Below, in pieces: positions 16,992 to 26,400 of a DNA stretch of 64,000 bases. This DNA comes from Allobosea sp. BH3 (lineage in GTDB: Bacteria; Pseudomonadota; Alphaproteobacteria; Rhizobiales; Beijerinckiaceae). Position numbers and translations under genes: made by a program. The stretch spans positions 680,978 to 744,977 of the forward strand of contig NZ_JAIMCA010000002.1 of the NCBI RefSeq assembly GCF_025499465.1, read 5' to 3'. Numbering within the stretch: the first letter of the stretch is position 1; every line of letters starts with the position of its first letter. The notes beneath the pieces are model-generated. The model was not told the origin of the DNA. It was given only the letters and a program-made list of their open reading frames with translations, and searched no databases.

Positions 16992-19204
16992 GCGCTTGCC
17001 TCCGGCCCGGCTGCACTGTTCCGCGCCCGCAGGGCGTTGATCGTCACCACCAGCGATGAGCCCGACATGGCCGCAGCCGCGACGAGCGGCGTGGCGAGGC
17101 CCGCCATGGCGATGGGTACGGCCACGGCATTGTAGAGGACGGCAAACCAGAGGTTCTCCAGCATCAGCCGCCGCGCCTTGCGCGCAATGGCGAGCGCGTC
17201 GGCGACGGGCTTCAGGCCATCGCCGAGGAAGACGATGTCGGCGGCCGCCTGCGCCAGATGCGTCGCGCTGACCGGCGAGATCGAAACATGGGCGCCCGCC
17301 AGCGCCGGCGCGTCGTTGAGGCCATCGCCGACCATCAGGACCTTGCGGCCCTTGGCGGCCATGCCGTCGAGCAGCTCGAGCTTGTCGCCTGGCAGGAGTC
17401 CCGCCCGCACGAAGGAGACACCGAGCTCATCGGCGATGGGGGCCACGGCTTCCGGCCGATCGCCGGAAAGGATCGCGATCTCCAGCCCCGCTGCCCGCAG
17501 CGCACGAAGCGTCTCCTGCGCCTCGGGTCGCAGCTTCTGGCCGAGCGCGAGCACGGTGCGATAGGCACCACGGCGATAGGCGATGAGGGAGGCGCCGGGA
17601 TGCGCCGCCAAGACCGGCACTGCCTCGGCTTCGGCTCCGCAGAAGCCGACACTGCCGAGACGGGTTTCCTCGCCATGCTGCGTCGTCGAGAGGCCCTGGC
17701 CGCGTTCCTCGTGGACGTCCGTCCGGGCCGAGGGGCTGCCGAGCGCGCGCGAGAGAGCCTGCGCCAGCGGGTGATGGCTCGCGGCGGCCAGCGCGCCGAT
17801 CTCGGCCCGCCGCTCGGACGGCAGCGCGTCGGGATTGAGGATGTCGGGCTCGGGCAACGTCAGCGTGCCGGTCTTGTCGAAGACGGCGATATCGGCCTCG
17901 GCGAGACGCTCCAGCGCATCGCCTTCCTTGAGCATGATCCGGCGGCGGAACAGCGCCGAGGCTGCGACCACCTGCACAGCAGGGATCGCGAGCCCGAGCG
18001 CGCAGGGGCAGGTGATGATCAGCACCGTGACCGCGATCATCAGCGCCACAGGCCAGTCGGCCCCGCCAATCAGCAGCCAGCCGAGGAAGGTCGCGGCGGA
18101 AAGCGTGTGCACGACGGGCGCGTAGAGCCGCGCGGCGCGGTCCGAGAGGCGGACATAGCGCGAGCGGCTGCCGACGGCCTGCGACATCAGCCGGTCGATC
18201 TCGTCGAGCAGCGTGCCCTGCCCTGCGGCCTCGACGCGCACGGTCAGCGCGCCGGTGAGGTTCAGCGTGCCGGCATGGACGCGCTCGCCGACGCCGACTG
18301 CGGCGGGCGAGGTCTCGCCGGTGACGAGGCTCTGGTCGAGCTCGGAGCGCCCGGTCAGAACCAGGCCGTCGACCGAGACGCGCTCGCCGGGGCGGACGAG
18401 GACCTGATCGCCGGCTGCGATCGCGGCGATCGGCACGGAAATCCAGCTTCCATCCGCGCCAAGCCGGGTCGCGGTCTCGGCCTTGAGGGCGGCGAGGTTG
18501 CCGGCGAGATCCCGGGTGCGCCGGCGCATGAGCTGGTCGAGATAGCGCCCGATCAGCAGGAAGAACAGCAGCATCACGACGCCGTCGAAATAGGCGTGGT
18601 GGCCGTGGTTCCAGGTCTCGGCCACCGACATGGCAAGCGCGAGCACGACGCCGATGGTGATCGGCACGTCCATGTTGACGGCGCCGGCCTTGAGCGCCCT
18701 GAGCGCACTCTCGAAGAAGGGCCGGCCGGCATAGGCCGCCGTCGGCAGCGCGATGAGCGCCGAGAGCCAATGGAAGAAATCACGCGTCGCCGGGTCGATG
18801 TCGCCGCTGTTGCCGGACCAGACCGAGACCGAGAGCAGCATGATGTTCATCGCGGCGAAGCCGGCGACGCCGACACCGCGCAGCAGGCGCTTCTCCTCGG
18901 CGGCCGCGCCGTCCTCCTGCCGCTCGGGCACGAAGGGATAGGCCTTGAAGCCGAGCGCTGCGAGCTTCTCGACGACGGCCTCGGGCCGCAGCAGCGCCTC
19001 GCGCCATTCGACCGAGACGCGCTTCAGCGCGAGGTTGACGCGGGCGCCGAGGATGGCGGGCTCGCGGCCGAGCCCCTTCTCGATCGCCTGCATGCAACCG
19101 GCGCAGCGTATGCCATCGACCGCGAGCTCCATCGAGGCGATGCCGCCGTCGCGATGGCTGACGAAGACCGAAAGATCCTGCGCCGAGAGACTCTGCGCGG
19201 CCAT
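16988..19204 (-). CDS. ccoI: cbb3 oxidase copper-transporting P-type ATPase CcoI/FixI
   Basis: A 738-residue P1B-type ATPase supplying copper for cbb3 oxidase assembly. It has an N-terminal heavy-metal domain with CAGC, the intramembrane CPCALGLAIP motif, the phosphorylation site DKTGTLT (Asp443), the TGE-type actuator segment (LVTGETSP), and MVGDGLNDAPAL in the hydrolase domain. About eight membrane helices fit the family. It starts 2 bases after the fixH stop and overlaps ccoS by 4 bases. Confidence 0.97.
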   Translation of the reverse strand: MAAQSLSAQDLSVFVSHRDGGIASMELAVDGIRCAGCMQAIEKGLGREPAILGARVNLALKRVSVEWREALLRPEAVVEKLAALGFKAYPFVPERQEDGAAAEEKRLLRGVGVAGFAAMNIMLLSVSVWSGNSGDIDPATRDFFHWLSALIALPTAAYAGRPFFESALRALKAGAVNMDVPITIGVVLALAMSVAETWNHGHHAYFDGVVMLLFFLLIGRYLDQLMRRRTRDLAGNLAALKAETATRLGADGSWISVPIAAIAAGDQVLVRPGERVSVDGLVLTGRSELDQSLVTGETSPAAVGVGERVHAGTLNLTGALTVRVEAAGQGTLLDEIDRLMSQAVGSRSRYVRLSDRAARLYAPVVHTLSAATFLGWLLIGGADWPVALMIAVTVLIITCPCALGLAIPAVQVVAASALFRRRIMLKEGDALERLAEADIAVFDKTGTLTLPEPDILNPDALPSERRAEIGALAAASHHPLAQALSRALGSPSARTDVHEERGQGLSTTQHGEETRLGSVGFCGAEAEAVPVLAAHPGASLIAYRRGAYRTVLALGQKLRPEAQETLRALRAAGLEIAILSGDRPEAVAPIADELGVSFVRAGLLPGDKLELLDGMAAKGRKVLMVGDGLNDAPALAGAHVSISPVSATHLAQAAADIVFLGDGLKPVADALAIARKARRLMLENLWFAVLYNAVAVPIAMAGLATPLVAAAAMSGSSLVVTINALRARNSAAGPEASA

Positions 19205-19205
19205 C

Positions 19206-19751
19206 TCACTTCTCCCCGAGCGTGACCCGGCTGCGGGACAGGAAGACGACCTCCTCGCCGCGCTTCGCCTGCAGCTCCAGAATCCAGGAGCCGCTTTCGA
19301 TATGATCGAACCGGGCCTCGTAGCGCCCCGGCGCCGGCTCGGTCAGCGCGATCTCGTGGTCGCGGGCGGAGGTCGCGGGGTGGCGCAGCCTAGCGGTCAC
19401 CGCGAAGCCCGCAAGCGGCTTGCCGAGGCGATCCGCCAGCGCGACGGAGAGCGCCACGTCCCCGTCCTGCCTTGCCAGCCGGGCATCGGCCGTCCAGCCG
19501 CGGGCATCGCGCTCGTGCTGGCGGGCGATCTCGGTGTTGAAGCCCTGGCTGGCCTCATAGGCGCTGCGCGTCTCGACGCCCGGCATGGTGCGCAGCGCGA
19601 CGGTCAGGATCGTCGCGTTGACGGAGATGATGACGCCGAAGAACAGCACCAGCATGGCGGCGACCATGGGGCCGGTCAGCACGAAGGGGCGGCGCGGGCG
19701 CGGGGCGGCGGGGGTATCGCAGGACATGAGAAAAACTCCGCAGCAGCTCAT
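19206..19751 (-). CDS. fixH: cbb3 oxidase assembly protein FixH
   Basis: FixH is a single-pass membrane protein required with FixG and FixI for oxidase maturation. The 181-residue product has one N-terminal transmembrane helix (about 27-50, with VLFFGVIISVNATILTVAL) and a periplasmic beta-rich domain. The ATG at 19751 overlaps the ccoG stop and has GGGAG at good spacing. A second ATG at 19727 (residue 9) has its own CGGAG and would give the more usual length, so the exact start is uncertain. Confidence 0.93.
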   Translation of the reverse strand: MSCCGVFLMSCDTPAAPRPRRPFVLTGPMVAAMLVLFFGVIISVNATILTVALRTMPGVETRSAYEASQGFNTEIARQHERDARGWTADARLARQDGDVALSVALADRLGKPLAGFAVTARLRHPATSARDHEIALTEPAPGRYEARFDHIESGSWILELQAKRGEEVVFLSRSRVTLGEK

Positions 19752-21196
19752 GGATGGGCTCCCGGCGCCATGAAATGGTCGGTCGCGTGCACGGTCTCGC
19801 CGGCGAAGAGATCCGAGGCGGTGATGGTGACGGATTGGGACGCCGACAGCGTGGTGCCCGCCGGCACGGTGACCAGCACGCGCACCTCGCGCGAGGAATC
19901 GGGATCGACCGTGACGATCGGGCGGATATCCGCGGTCGGCGCCGTCCCGACAGCCTCGATCCGAATGCCGGGCAACCCGTCCACGGTGAGCGCGAAGGGA
20001 CGCGGCTCAGGGCGCTTGTTGAGCAGCCGGACCGTATAGGCATTGCGGATCGAGCCGTCGCTCAGCGTCACGAAGAGCGGGGCGCGATCATGGAGCACGG
20101 AGATCTCGGCGGTGCGGCGCGTCGCGAGCTGCCAGAGCATCGCGCCACCGACGATGACGATCAGCGCCGCATAGATCAGTGTGCGCGCGCGCAGCGGCCG
20201 GTAGATTGCCGGCTTGCCGGCGATGCGGCGCTTGACGTTGTCGTCCGTGTCGTACGCGATCAGCCTGTCGGGGCGGCCGATCTTCTCCATGACGTTGTCG
20301 CAGGCGTCGATACAGAGCCCGCACTGGATGCAGTCGAGCTGGGCGCCGTCGCGGATATCGATGCCGACCGGGCAGACGGCGACGCATTGGTAGCAGTCGA
20401 CGCAATCGCCCGCGGGCTGTCCCTGGGTACGCAGGCGCTGCGCCTGCTTGACCGAGACGCGCGGCTCGCCGCGGTCGTAGCGATAGGTGACGTTCAGCGC
20501 ATCGTCGTCGGTCAGCGCCGCCTGGATGCGCGGCCAGGGACACATGAACTTGCAGACCTGCTCGCGCATCATTCCGGCGAGCGCGTAGGTCGTGAAGGTC
20601 AGGATCGCGATCCAGACATAGGCGGAGATCGGCGCGGTGAAGGTCGCGAGCTGCCACACCAGCGTCGGCGCGTCGGCGAAATAGAGCACCCAGGCGCCAC
20701 CGGTCCACCAGGCGATGACGAGCCAGACCGTGTGCTTGCCGCTCTTGCGCCAGAGCTTGTCGAAGCTCCAGGGCGCATCGTCACGGCGCATGCGCTCGCG
20801 CCGGTCCCCCTCGAAGAGCCGCTCGACGGCGAGGAAGAGGTCGGTCCAGACGGTCTGCGGGCAGAGATAGCCACACCAGACCCGGCCCGCGACGGCGTTC
20901 ATCAGGAAGAGGACGAAGGAGGCCAGGATCAGCAGGCCGGTGAAGTAATAGACCTCCTGCGGCCAGATCTCGATGAAGAAGAAGTAAAAGCGGTTGTTGA
21001 CGAGGTCGGCCAGCACCGCCTGGTTCGGCAGGTGCGGCCCGCGATCCCAGCGCAGGAAGGGCAGCAGATAATAGATGCCGAGGCAGATGATGAGGATGAT
21101 CCACTTCGCGCGCCGGAACGGGCCGGAGACGCTCTGCGGGTAGACCTTCCGCGACGCCGCAAAAAGCGGCCCGTCGCCGGGATCGGCCTCGGCCAT
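19748..21196 (-). CDS. ccoG: cbb3 oxidase accessory ferredoxin-type protein CcoG/FixG
   Basis: A polytopic membrane protein with two [4Fe-4S] ferredoxin motifs (CVDCYQCVAVCP and CIQCGLCIDACD) and the conserved membrane segment WCGYLCPQTVW. CcoG acts in copper(II) reduction during oxidase assembly. Five predicted helices and a C-terminal Ig-like periplasmic domain fit the family. I place the start at the ATG at 21196 (482 residues). A GTG at 21202 is slightly better spaced from a GGAGGGG site, and the frame is open to 21232 inside ccoP. Confidence 0.95.
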   Translation of the reverse strand: MAEADPGDGPLFAASRKVYPQSVSGPFRRAKWIILIICLGIYYLLPFLRWDRGPHLPNQAVLADLVNNRFYFFFIEIWPQEVYYFTGLLILASFVLFLMNAVAGRVWCGYLCPQTVWTDLFLAVERLFEGDRRERMRRDDAPWSFDKLWRKSGKHTVWLVIAWWTGGAWVLYFADAPTLVWQLATFTAPISAYVWIAILTFTTYALAGMMREQVCKFMCPWPRIQAALTDDDALNVTYRYDRGEPRVSVKQAQRLRTQGQPAGDCVDCYQCVAVCPVGIDIRDGAQLDCIQCGLCIDACDNVMEKIGRPDRLIAYDTDDNVKRRIAGKPAIYRPLRARTLIYAALIVIVGGAMLWQLATRRTAEISVLHDRAPLFVTLSDGSIRNAYTVRLLNKRPEPRPFALTVDGLPGIRIEAVGTAPTADIRPIVTVDPDSSREVRVLVTVPAGTTLSASQSVTITASDLFAGETVHATDHFMAPGAHP

Positions 21197-21203
21197 GCTC
21201 ACG

Positions 21204-22088
21204 CTACTGCCCCCCTCCGAGCGAGTGGACATAGACGGTCAGCGCCTTGATCGTCGTCTCGTCGAGGCGCCCGCCCCAGGCCGGCATCACGCCGTTGCGG
21301 CTGTTGGCGATGGTCTCGGTCAGCGAAGCCATGTCCATTCCGTAGAGGCTGATCGCGTCGGTGAGGTTGGGCGCGCCCATGTCCTTGTTGCCCTTGCCGG
21401 CATCGCCATGGCAGGCGGCGCAGTTATCGGCGAAGAGCTTGCGGCCGAGCGCGAGGTTCGCCTTCGGTTCCGTGGAGAGCCCCGCGAGCTCGCGGACATG
21501 GTTGGCGACGGCGTTGATCTCGTCGCGCTTAAGCATGCCGTCGCGGCCGAAGGCCGGCATCTGGCTCACCCGCGTCTCGTCATTGCCGGTGGCGCGAATG
21601 CCGTGACGGATGGTCTGCCCGATCGCCTCGAGCGAGCCGCCCCAGAGCCAGTCGTCGTCATTGAGGTTCGGATAGCCCTTGGCGCCGGCGCCGCCGACGC
21701 CGTGGCAGGCGGCGCAGTTGTCGCCGAAGGCGGCCTTGCCCTGCGCCATCGCGATCTGGAACAGCGCGGGATCGGCCTTGATCTGCTCGGGCGTGGCGTC
21801 GGCCATGCCGGCGGCCTGGACCGCGCGCTGGGCCTTGAGCTGCGCCATGTCCGCGCTGATGTCGGCGCGGCTGGCATAGCCGATCACGCCCTTGGTCGCG
21901 TCGGTCAGAAGCGGCCAGGCGGGATAGACGATCCAGTAGCCGACGGACCAGACGATGGTGGCGTAGAAGATGCCGAGCCACCAGCGCGGCAGCGGCGTGT
22001 TCAGCTCCTGGATGCCGTCCCATTCATGGCCGGTCGTGCTCTGGCCGGTGACGGCGTCGATCTGCGGGGCGTCTTGACGCTGGTCCAT
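21204..22088 (-). CDS. ccoP: cbb3 oxidase diheme cytochrome c subunit CcoP/FixP
   Basis: A 294-residue membrane-anchored diheme cytochrome that feeds electrons into the oxidase. It has one transmembrane helix (about 35-57) and two heme-c motifs, CAACH at residues 125-129 and 223-227, in tandem cytochrome c domains. Cognate Met ligands are likely in the segments after each motif. It follows ccoQ by 4 bases, in the order N-O-Q-P. Confidence 0.97.
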   Translation of the reverse strand: MDQRQDAPQIDAVTGQSTTGHEWDGIQELNTPLPRWWLGIFYATIVWSVGYWIVYPAWPLLTDATKGVIGYASRADISADMAQLKAQRAVQAAGMADATPEQIKADPALFQIAMAQGKAAFGDNCAACHGVGGAGAKGYPNLNDDDWLWGGSLEAIGQTIRHGIRATGNDETRVSQMPAFGRDGMLKRDEINAVANHVRELAGLSTEPKANLALGRKLFADNCAACHGDAGKGNKDMGAPNLTDAISLYGMDMASLTETIANSRNGVMPAWGGRLDETTIKALTVYVHSLGGGQ

Positions 22089-22092
22089 GGTT

Positions 22093-22248
22093 TTAGTCCT
22101 CGCGCAGCGGATTGAGCGCGGCTTGCTCGAAGCGGGCGCGGTTCTTCGGCCAGAAGGCGTAGACGCAGACGCTGAGGAAGACGCCGACGAAGTAGAGGAG
22201 CCCGGCGGATTGGGCGAAGCCGGCGAGCCAGTGATAGGTCGTTTGCAT
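22093..22248 (-). CDS. ccoQ: cbb3 oxidase small subunit CcoQ/FixQ
   Basis: A 51-residue protein read from the minus strand: a short N-terminus, one transmembrane helix (residues ~10-32, GLLYFVGVFLSVCVYAFWP) and a charged C-terminus ending NPLRED. This is the CcoQ pattern; the subunit stabilises the oxidase complex. It lies 11 bases after the ccoO stop and 4 bases before the ccoP start. Confidence 0.95.
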   Translation of the reverse strand: MQTTYHWLAGFAQSAGLLYFVGVFLSVCVYAFWPKNRARFEQAALNPLRED

Positions 22249-22259
22249 GGCAGCCTCGC

Positions 22260-23024
22260 TCAGCGGATGTTGGCCTTGTCGTCGTAGAGCTTGAAGTCGA
22301 CCATCGTGCCGAGCGCCTGCAGATAGGCGATCAGGGCGTCGGCTTCGGTGATGCGCTGCGGGTCGCCGTCGAAATCGCGCGACTGCGCCTTGGGATAGCG
22401 CTTCTCCAGATCGGACTGGCCGGGATGGTCCGGCGTCGCCTGCGCCTTCAGGTCGGTCTCGGCCTGGGCGATCATCTCGTCGCTATAGGGTACGCCGCCG
22501 AGACGGTTGGCCTTCAGCTCGTTGGCGATATCGCCGAGGGCCAGCTCCGTCTTCGCCAGGAAGGGGTAGCCCGGCATGATCGACTGCGGCACGACGGCCC
22601 GCGGCTCGGCGAGATGGGCGCGCTGCCACTCGTCCGAATACTTGCCGCCGACGCGGGCGAGGTCCGGCCCGGTGCGCTTGGAGCCCCATTGGAAGGGCTT
22701 GTCGTACATGCTCTCGGCCGCGAGCGAGTAATGCCCGTAGCGCTCCACCTCGTCGCGCAGCGGCCGGATCATCTGGCTGTGGCAGTTGTAGCAGCCCTCG
22801 CGGACATAGATGCCGCGGCCGGCGAGCTCCAGCGGCGTGTAGGGCCGCATGCCCTGCACGGTCTCGATGGTGTTCTTCAGGTAGAAGAGCGGCGCGATCT
22901 CGACGAGGCCGCCGACGGAAATCACCAGCAGCACGCCGATGACCAGGACGATCGAGTTGGTCTCGAAGATCTTGTGCTTGGCCCAGAGCGACCGGCGCGC
23001 GGGCTTGTGTTCGATGCTGGTCAT
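22260..23024 (-). CDS. ccoO: cbb3 oxidase monoheme cytochrome c subunit CcoO/FixO
   Basis: A 254-residue membrane-bound cytochrome c that links CcoP to the catalytic subunit. It has one N-terminal helix (about 24-46), then the heme motif CYNCH (Cys78, Cys81, His82) in the conserved [13 protein letters not shown] context. It begins 12 bases after the ccoN stop. Confidence 0.97.
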   Translation of the reverse strand: MTSIEHKPARRSLWAKHKIFETNSIVLVIGVLLVISVGGLVEIAPLFYLKNTIETVQGMRPYTPLELAGRGIYVREGCYNCHSQMIRPLRDEVERYGHYSLAAESMYDKPFQWGSKRTGPDLARVGGKYSDEWQRAHLAEPRAVVPQSIMPGYPFLAKTELALGDIANELKANRLGGVPYSDEMIAQAETDLKAQATPDHPGQSDLEKRYPKAQSRDFDGDPQRITEADALIAYLQALGTMVDFKLYDDKANIR

Positions 23025-23036
23025 TGCGGGAACTCC

Positions 23037-24704
23037 TCAGACGGCCGCGGCCAGCGGGGACGGGGCGATGTCGGAGCGGGGCGTTTCGGCCACGTTCTCC
23101 GAGCGCACGGTCATCCAGAGGTTGAAGGCCATGATCAGCGCGCCGATCAGGAACAGGGCGCCGCCCAGCGCGCGGATCACATAGAAGGGATGCATCGCCG
23201 CGACCGTCTCGATGAAGGCGTATTCGAGGAAGCCGAGCGAGGTGTAGGCGCGCCACATCAGGCCCTGGAGGATGCCGGAGACCCACATCGCCGTGATGTA
23301 GAAGACGATGCCGAGCGTCGAGATCCAGAAGTGCCAGTTCACCAGCTTGAGCGAGTAGAGCTGCTTGCGGTTCCAGAGCCAGGGCACGAGGCAGTAGATC
23401 GCGCCGAAGGAGATGTAGGCGACCCAGCCGAGCGCGCCGGAATGGACGTGGCCGATGGTCCAGTCGGTGTAGTGCGAGAGGCCGTTGACCGCCTTGATCG
23501 ACATCAGCGGCCCCTCGAAGGTCGACATGCCGTAGAAGGCGAGCGAGACCACCATCATGCGCAGCACGGGGTCGGTGCGCAGCCGATCCCAGGCGCCCGA
23601 GAGCGTCATGAGGCCGTTGATCATGCCGCCCCAGGAGGGCATCCAGAGCATGATCGAGAAGGTCATGCCCAGCGTCTGTGCCCAGTCCGGCAACGCGGTG
23701 TAGTGCAGGTGGTGGGGCCCGGCCCAGATGTAGAGGAAGATCAGCGCCCAGAAGTGGATGATCGAGAGCCGGTAGCTGTAGATCGGCCGCTCCGCGCGCT
23801 TGGGCACGAAGTAGTACATGATCGCGAGGAAGCCGGCGGTGAGGAAGAAGCCGACCGCGTTATGGCCGTACCACCACTGGAACATCGCGTCCTGCACGCC
23901 CGACCAGAGGCCATAGGACTTCGGCGACAGGATCGAGACCGGGACGGCGATGTTGTTCCCGACATGCAGGACCGCGATGGTCAGGATGAAGCCGAGATAG
24001 AACCAGTTCGCCACATAGATATGCGGCTCCTTGCGCTTCATCACCGTGCCGAGGAAGACCAGCAGGTAGACGACCCAGACGATGGTCAGCCAGAGGTCGG
24101 CATACCATTCCGGCTCAGCGTATTCCTTGCCCTGCGTGAGGCCGAGCAGATAGCCGGTGCCGGCGATGACGATGAAGAGGTTGTAGCCGAGCACGACGAA
24201 CCAGGGCGAGAGCGTGCCGGCGATGCGCGCGCGGCAGGTGCGCTGGACGACGTAGAAGGAGGTGCCGATCAGCACGTTGCCGCCGAAGGCGAAGATCACC
24301 GCCGAGGTGTGCAGCGGGCGAAGCCGGCCGAAATTTGTCCAGGGCAGGTCGAAGTTCAGCTCGGGGAAGGCGAGCTGCAGCGCGATGATGAGGCCGACGG
24401 TGAAGCCCGCGATGCCCCAGAACATCGCTGCCACCGTCGCGAACTTGACGGGCCCGAAATCGTAATTGGGCTTGCCGTTGATCTCCTGCGGCTCGGACGC
24501 GGGCGTGCCGTCGAAGCAGCGATTGGCGATCAGGAAGACGCTGACCATCGCCGCGGCGGCACCGACCATCGCGTGGAAGGCGTAGCCCGAATTCTGGGTC
24601 AGCGCGGCAATCACGATCAGCGGCAGCACCAAGGCCGCGGCGATCAGCATGCCGATCAATTCTCCGACAGTCGCCTGCCTGATGGGGCTCGCCGTTGCGG
24701 TCAC
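23037..24704 (-). CDS. ccoN: cbb3 oxidase catalytic subunit I CcoN/FixN
   Basis: The catalytic heme-copper subunit, which reduces oxygen at very low concentrations. It is a 555-residue polytopic protein of about 12 helices with conserved segments such as [20 protein letters not shown] and [15 protein letters not shown] (copper-ligand histidines). The GTG at 24704 is chosen because GGAG lies 6 bases upstream and the usual N-terminus then begins at VTATASP; an in-frame ATG at 24743 gives 13 extra residues without a ribosome site. First gene of the fixNOQPGHIS operon, with an FNR/FixK box about 80 bases upstream. Confidence 0.96.
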   Translation of the reverse strand: MTATASPIRQATVGELIGMLIAAALVLPLIVIAALTQNSGYAFHAMVGAAAAMVSVFLIANRCFDGTPASEPQEINGKPNYDFGPVKFATVAAMFWGIAGFTVGLIIALQLAFPELNFDLPWTNFGRLRPLHTSAVIFAFGGNVLIGTSFYVVQRTCRARIAGTLSPWFVVLGYNLFIVIAGTGYLLGLTQGKEYAEPEWYADLWLTIVWVVYLLVFLGTVMKRKEPHIYVANWFYLGFILTIAVLHVGNNIAVPVSILSPKSYGLWSGVQDAMFQWWYGHNAVGFFLTAGFLAIMYYFVPKRAERPIYSYRLSIIHFWALIFLYIWAGPHHLHYTALPDWAQTLGMTFSIMLWMPSWGGMINGLMTLSGAWDRLRTDPVLRMMVVSLAFYGMSTFEGPLMSIKAVNGLSHYTDWTIGHVHSGALGWVAYISFGAIYCLVPWLWNRKQLYSLKLVNWHFWISTLGIVFYITAMWVSGILQGLMWRAYTSLGFLEYAFIETVAAMHPFYVIRALGGALFLIGALIMAFNLWMTVRSENVAETPRSDIAPSPLAAAV

Positions 24705-24777
24705 GTCCGACTCCGCTTCCTCGCCGGCGCAGAGGCGCGCCATGGGGAAGGCTTAGCGAGCCGGCGAAAGCCGGGCG

Positions 24778-24791
24778 TTGATTCAGGTCAA
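24778..24791 (-). promoter_or_regulatory. FNR/FixK box upstream of fixN
   Basis: TTGATTCAGGTCAA matches the anaerobox TTGAT-N4-ATCAA at 9 of 10 defined positions. Its centre is 80-81 bases before the ccoN start, a good distance for an activated promoter of the oxidase operon. Three more boxes of this form occur in the window. Confidence 0.88.
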
Positions 24792-24850
24792 CGGAGGGCC
24801 GCTGCGGGTGCGGCGAGACGGCGCAGAGTCAAGTCTTGCTAGAACAACCG

Positions 24851-24965
24851 TCACCCTGAGGAGCCATTCCCCTAGAAATGGCGTCTCGAAGGATGTTTCA
24901 GGAGGCTCCCGAATCCTCTGGACCATCCTTCGAGACGGCCCTTCGGGCCTCCTCAGGATAAGGGC
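24851..24965. repeat. long REP-like inverted repeat
   Basis: Left-arm blocks CCCTGAGGAG and CGTCTCGAAGGATG (24854-24895) are mirrored by CATCCTTCGAGACG (24924-24937) and the CTCCTCAGGA region (24950-24960). The 14-bp inner arms are perfect. It lies between fnr and the fixN promoter, outside any gene. Confidence 0.85.
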
Positions 24966-24984
24966 TGAAAGTCCGAAACGGCCG

Positions 24985-25704
24985 TCAGGCCGCGGCGGCG
25001 CTCATGCGCTCGGGGTTCATCAGCCGCACGCCGCCCGGGACGATCAGGATCGTCTTGTCCTTCGCGAGGCGGGTGAAGGTACGGCTCACCGTCTCGATGG
25101 TGAGGCCGAGGAAATCAGCGATGTCCTGGCGCGTCATCGGCAGAGGCACAGTGACCGAGGACTTGCCGAGCCGAGCCCAGCGCTGCTGCATGCCGAGCAG
25201 GAAGCAGATCAGCTTCTCTTCGGCGCTGCGGCGTCCGAGCAGCATCATCTGCTCATGGGCCAGCGTCAGCTCATGCGTGGCAAATTCGTGCAGGCGCTTG
25301 AGCAGATGCGGCTTGGCGTCGACCAGCGCCGTATAGGCGGCGCGGGAGAAGGAGCAGGCCGTGACCTCGCCGATCGCATCGGCCGAGAAGCCGAAGGCAT
25401 CCCGCATGGCGAGACCGAGGAAGTCGCCCGGGAGAGCGAAGCCGACCACCTGCCGGCGGCCGTCCGACAGCAGCTTGTAGAGACGAACGACGCCGGCGGT
25501 GACGTTGTAGACCGAGTGCGCCTCACGCCCCTGCGTGAACAGCGTCTCGCCCGAGGCGAAATGCGCGGGGTGCGCCATCGACTCCAGCAGCGCCAGCTCG
25601 TCGTCCGAGAGAACCGCGCAGACGCTGACCATCCGCACCATGCAGGCGCGGCAGCCAGCTCCGCTGCGATGCGCCGCCTCACAGCCCATGGGATGACAAT
25701 TCAC
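24985..25704 (-). CDS. fnrN: oxygen-sensing Crp/Fnr regulator, FnrN type
   Basis: A 239-residue regulator that binds TTGAT-N4-ATCAA sites when oxygen is low. The N-terminus has Cys18, Cys21 and Cys29 (C-x2-C-x7-C) and there is a fourth Cys at 117, together the set needed for an oxygen-labile [4Fe-4S] cluster. A cyclic-nucleotide-type beta barrel follows, then a C-terminal helix-turn-helix with ETVSR, whose Glu, Ser and Arg read the FNR half-site. The GTG at 25704 is chosen because GGGAAGG lies 7 bases upstream. A perfect FNR box at 25788-25801 predicts autoregulation. Its place beside fixNOQP suggests it is their direct activator. Confidence 0.93.
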   Translation of the reverse strand: MNCHPMGCEAAHRSGAGCRACMVRMVSVCAVLSDDELALLESMAHPAHFASGETLFTQGREAHSVYNVTAGVVRLYKLLSDGRRQVVGFALPGDFLGLAMRDAFGFSADAIGEVTACSFSRAAYTALVDAKPHLLKRLHEFATHELTLAHEQMMLLGRRSAEEKLICFLLGMQQRWARLGKSSVTVPLPMTRQDIADFLGLTIETVSRTFTRLAKDKTILIVPGGVRLMNPERMSAAAA

Positions 25705-25787
25705 GATCGCACCTTCCCGTTCGTCGCGGCGACCATACTCCAAGCCTGCAACGCAACAAAGCGGGCTTCCGGTCGCAGGCACAGGGA

Positions 25788-25801
25788 TTGATCTAGATCA
25801 A
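25788..25801. promoter_or_regulatory. perfect palindromic FNR box between fnr and the divergent GNAT-like gene
   Basis: TTGATCTAGATCAA is a perfect 14-bp palindrome identical to the FNR consensus. It lies 84 bases before the fnr start and 57 bases before the divergent gene at 25858, so it may control both. Regulation could be positive or negative depending on the unknown transcription starts. Confidence 0.93.
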
Positions 25802-25857
25802 TGCGCCTGCTCGACGGGGCAAACCACCGTGCGCGGTGAAATCCGGGAGAGAAGCAC

Positions 25858-26325
25858 GTGACCGGCGATGACATCTTCGAAGTCGCGCGCATCGCGCCTT
25901 CAGGCGCGGATACGGTCTATCCCCTCGTCTCCATGCTGCATCCCGAGGTCACTCCGGATGGCTGGGCCGCCTTCCTGCGCCAGCATTCGCAGGACGGCGC
26001 GAAGCCCTGTGGCGTTTTCGCGCTGCGCGACGGGCGCGGCATGCCGCATGGGCTCTTCACCTTCGCCGTGACGCAGGGCCTCGACGGCGGCGCCACTCTG
26101 GAGATTTCGGAGCTCGCCATGCTGCGCCTGCCCGGCACGCATCTGGTCGATGCGCTGCTGCGCTTCGCGAACCGGCTCGCAGAGGAACTGGCCCTGCCCC
26201 GGATCGCGATCTCGCTCGAGCGCTCGGCCGCCTGGATGCAGGATCACGATGCCCTGCAGCGCTCCGGATTCCAGGTCGACCGCGTGATGGTCCTGCGCCG
26301 GGCGAGGCTCGATTCGGCAGCCTGA
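25858..26325 (+). CDS. small GNAT-like protein of unknown function, divergent from fnr
   Basis: A 155-residue soluble protein starting at GTG, with GGGAGAGAAGCAC just upstream. The pattern resembles an acetyltransferase fold: a central beta segment (CGVFALRDGRGMPHGLFTFA), an ISELAMLRLPGTHLVDALLR segment where acyl-CoA contacts would be, and a C-terminal FQVDRVMVLRR strand. The canonical Q/R-x-x-G-x-G/A pyrophosphate loop is not obvious, so enzymatic activity is uncertain. It shares the intergenic FNR box with fnr, so low-oxygen expression is likely. The function is unknown. Confidence 0.65.
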   Translation: MTGDDIFEVARIAPSGADTVYPLVSMLHPEVTPDGWAAFLRQHSQDGAKPCGVFALRDGRGMPHGLFTFAVTQGLDGGATLEISELAMLRLPGTHLVDALLRFANRLAEELALPRIAISLERSAAWMQDHDALQRSGFQVDRVMVLRRARLDSAA

Positions 26326-26400
26326 ACCGGCGATCCAGCCTGCAAGTTGACTTGCCTCAATTCTGCAGCGCAGCAAAAGCCGCCGGCCGGAACAGGGCTT

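Noticed and set aside
22425..24842. Long plus-strand open frame opposite the cbb3 oxidase genes
   Set aside because: It is antisense to ccoO/ccoN, whose products are unmistakable, and its translation is His/Asp/Arg-rich without any fold signal.
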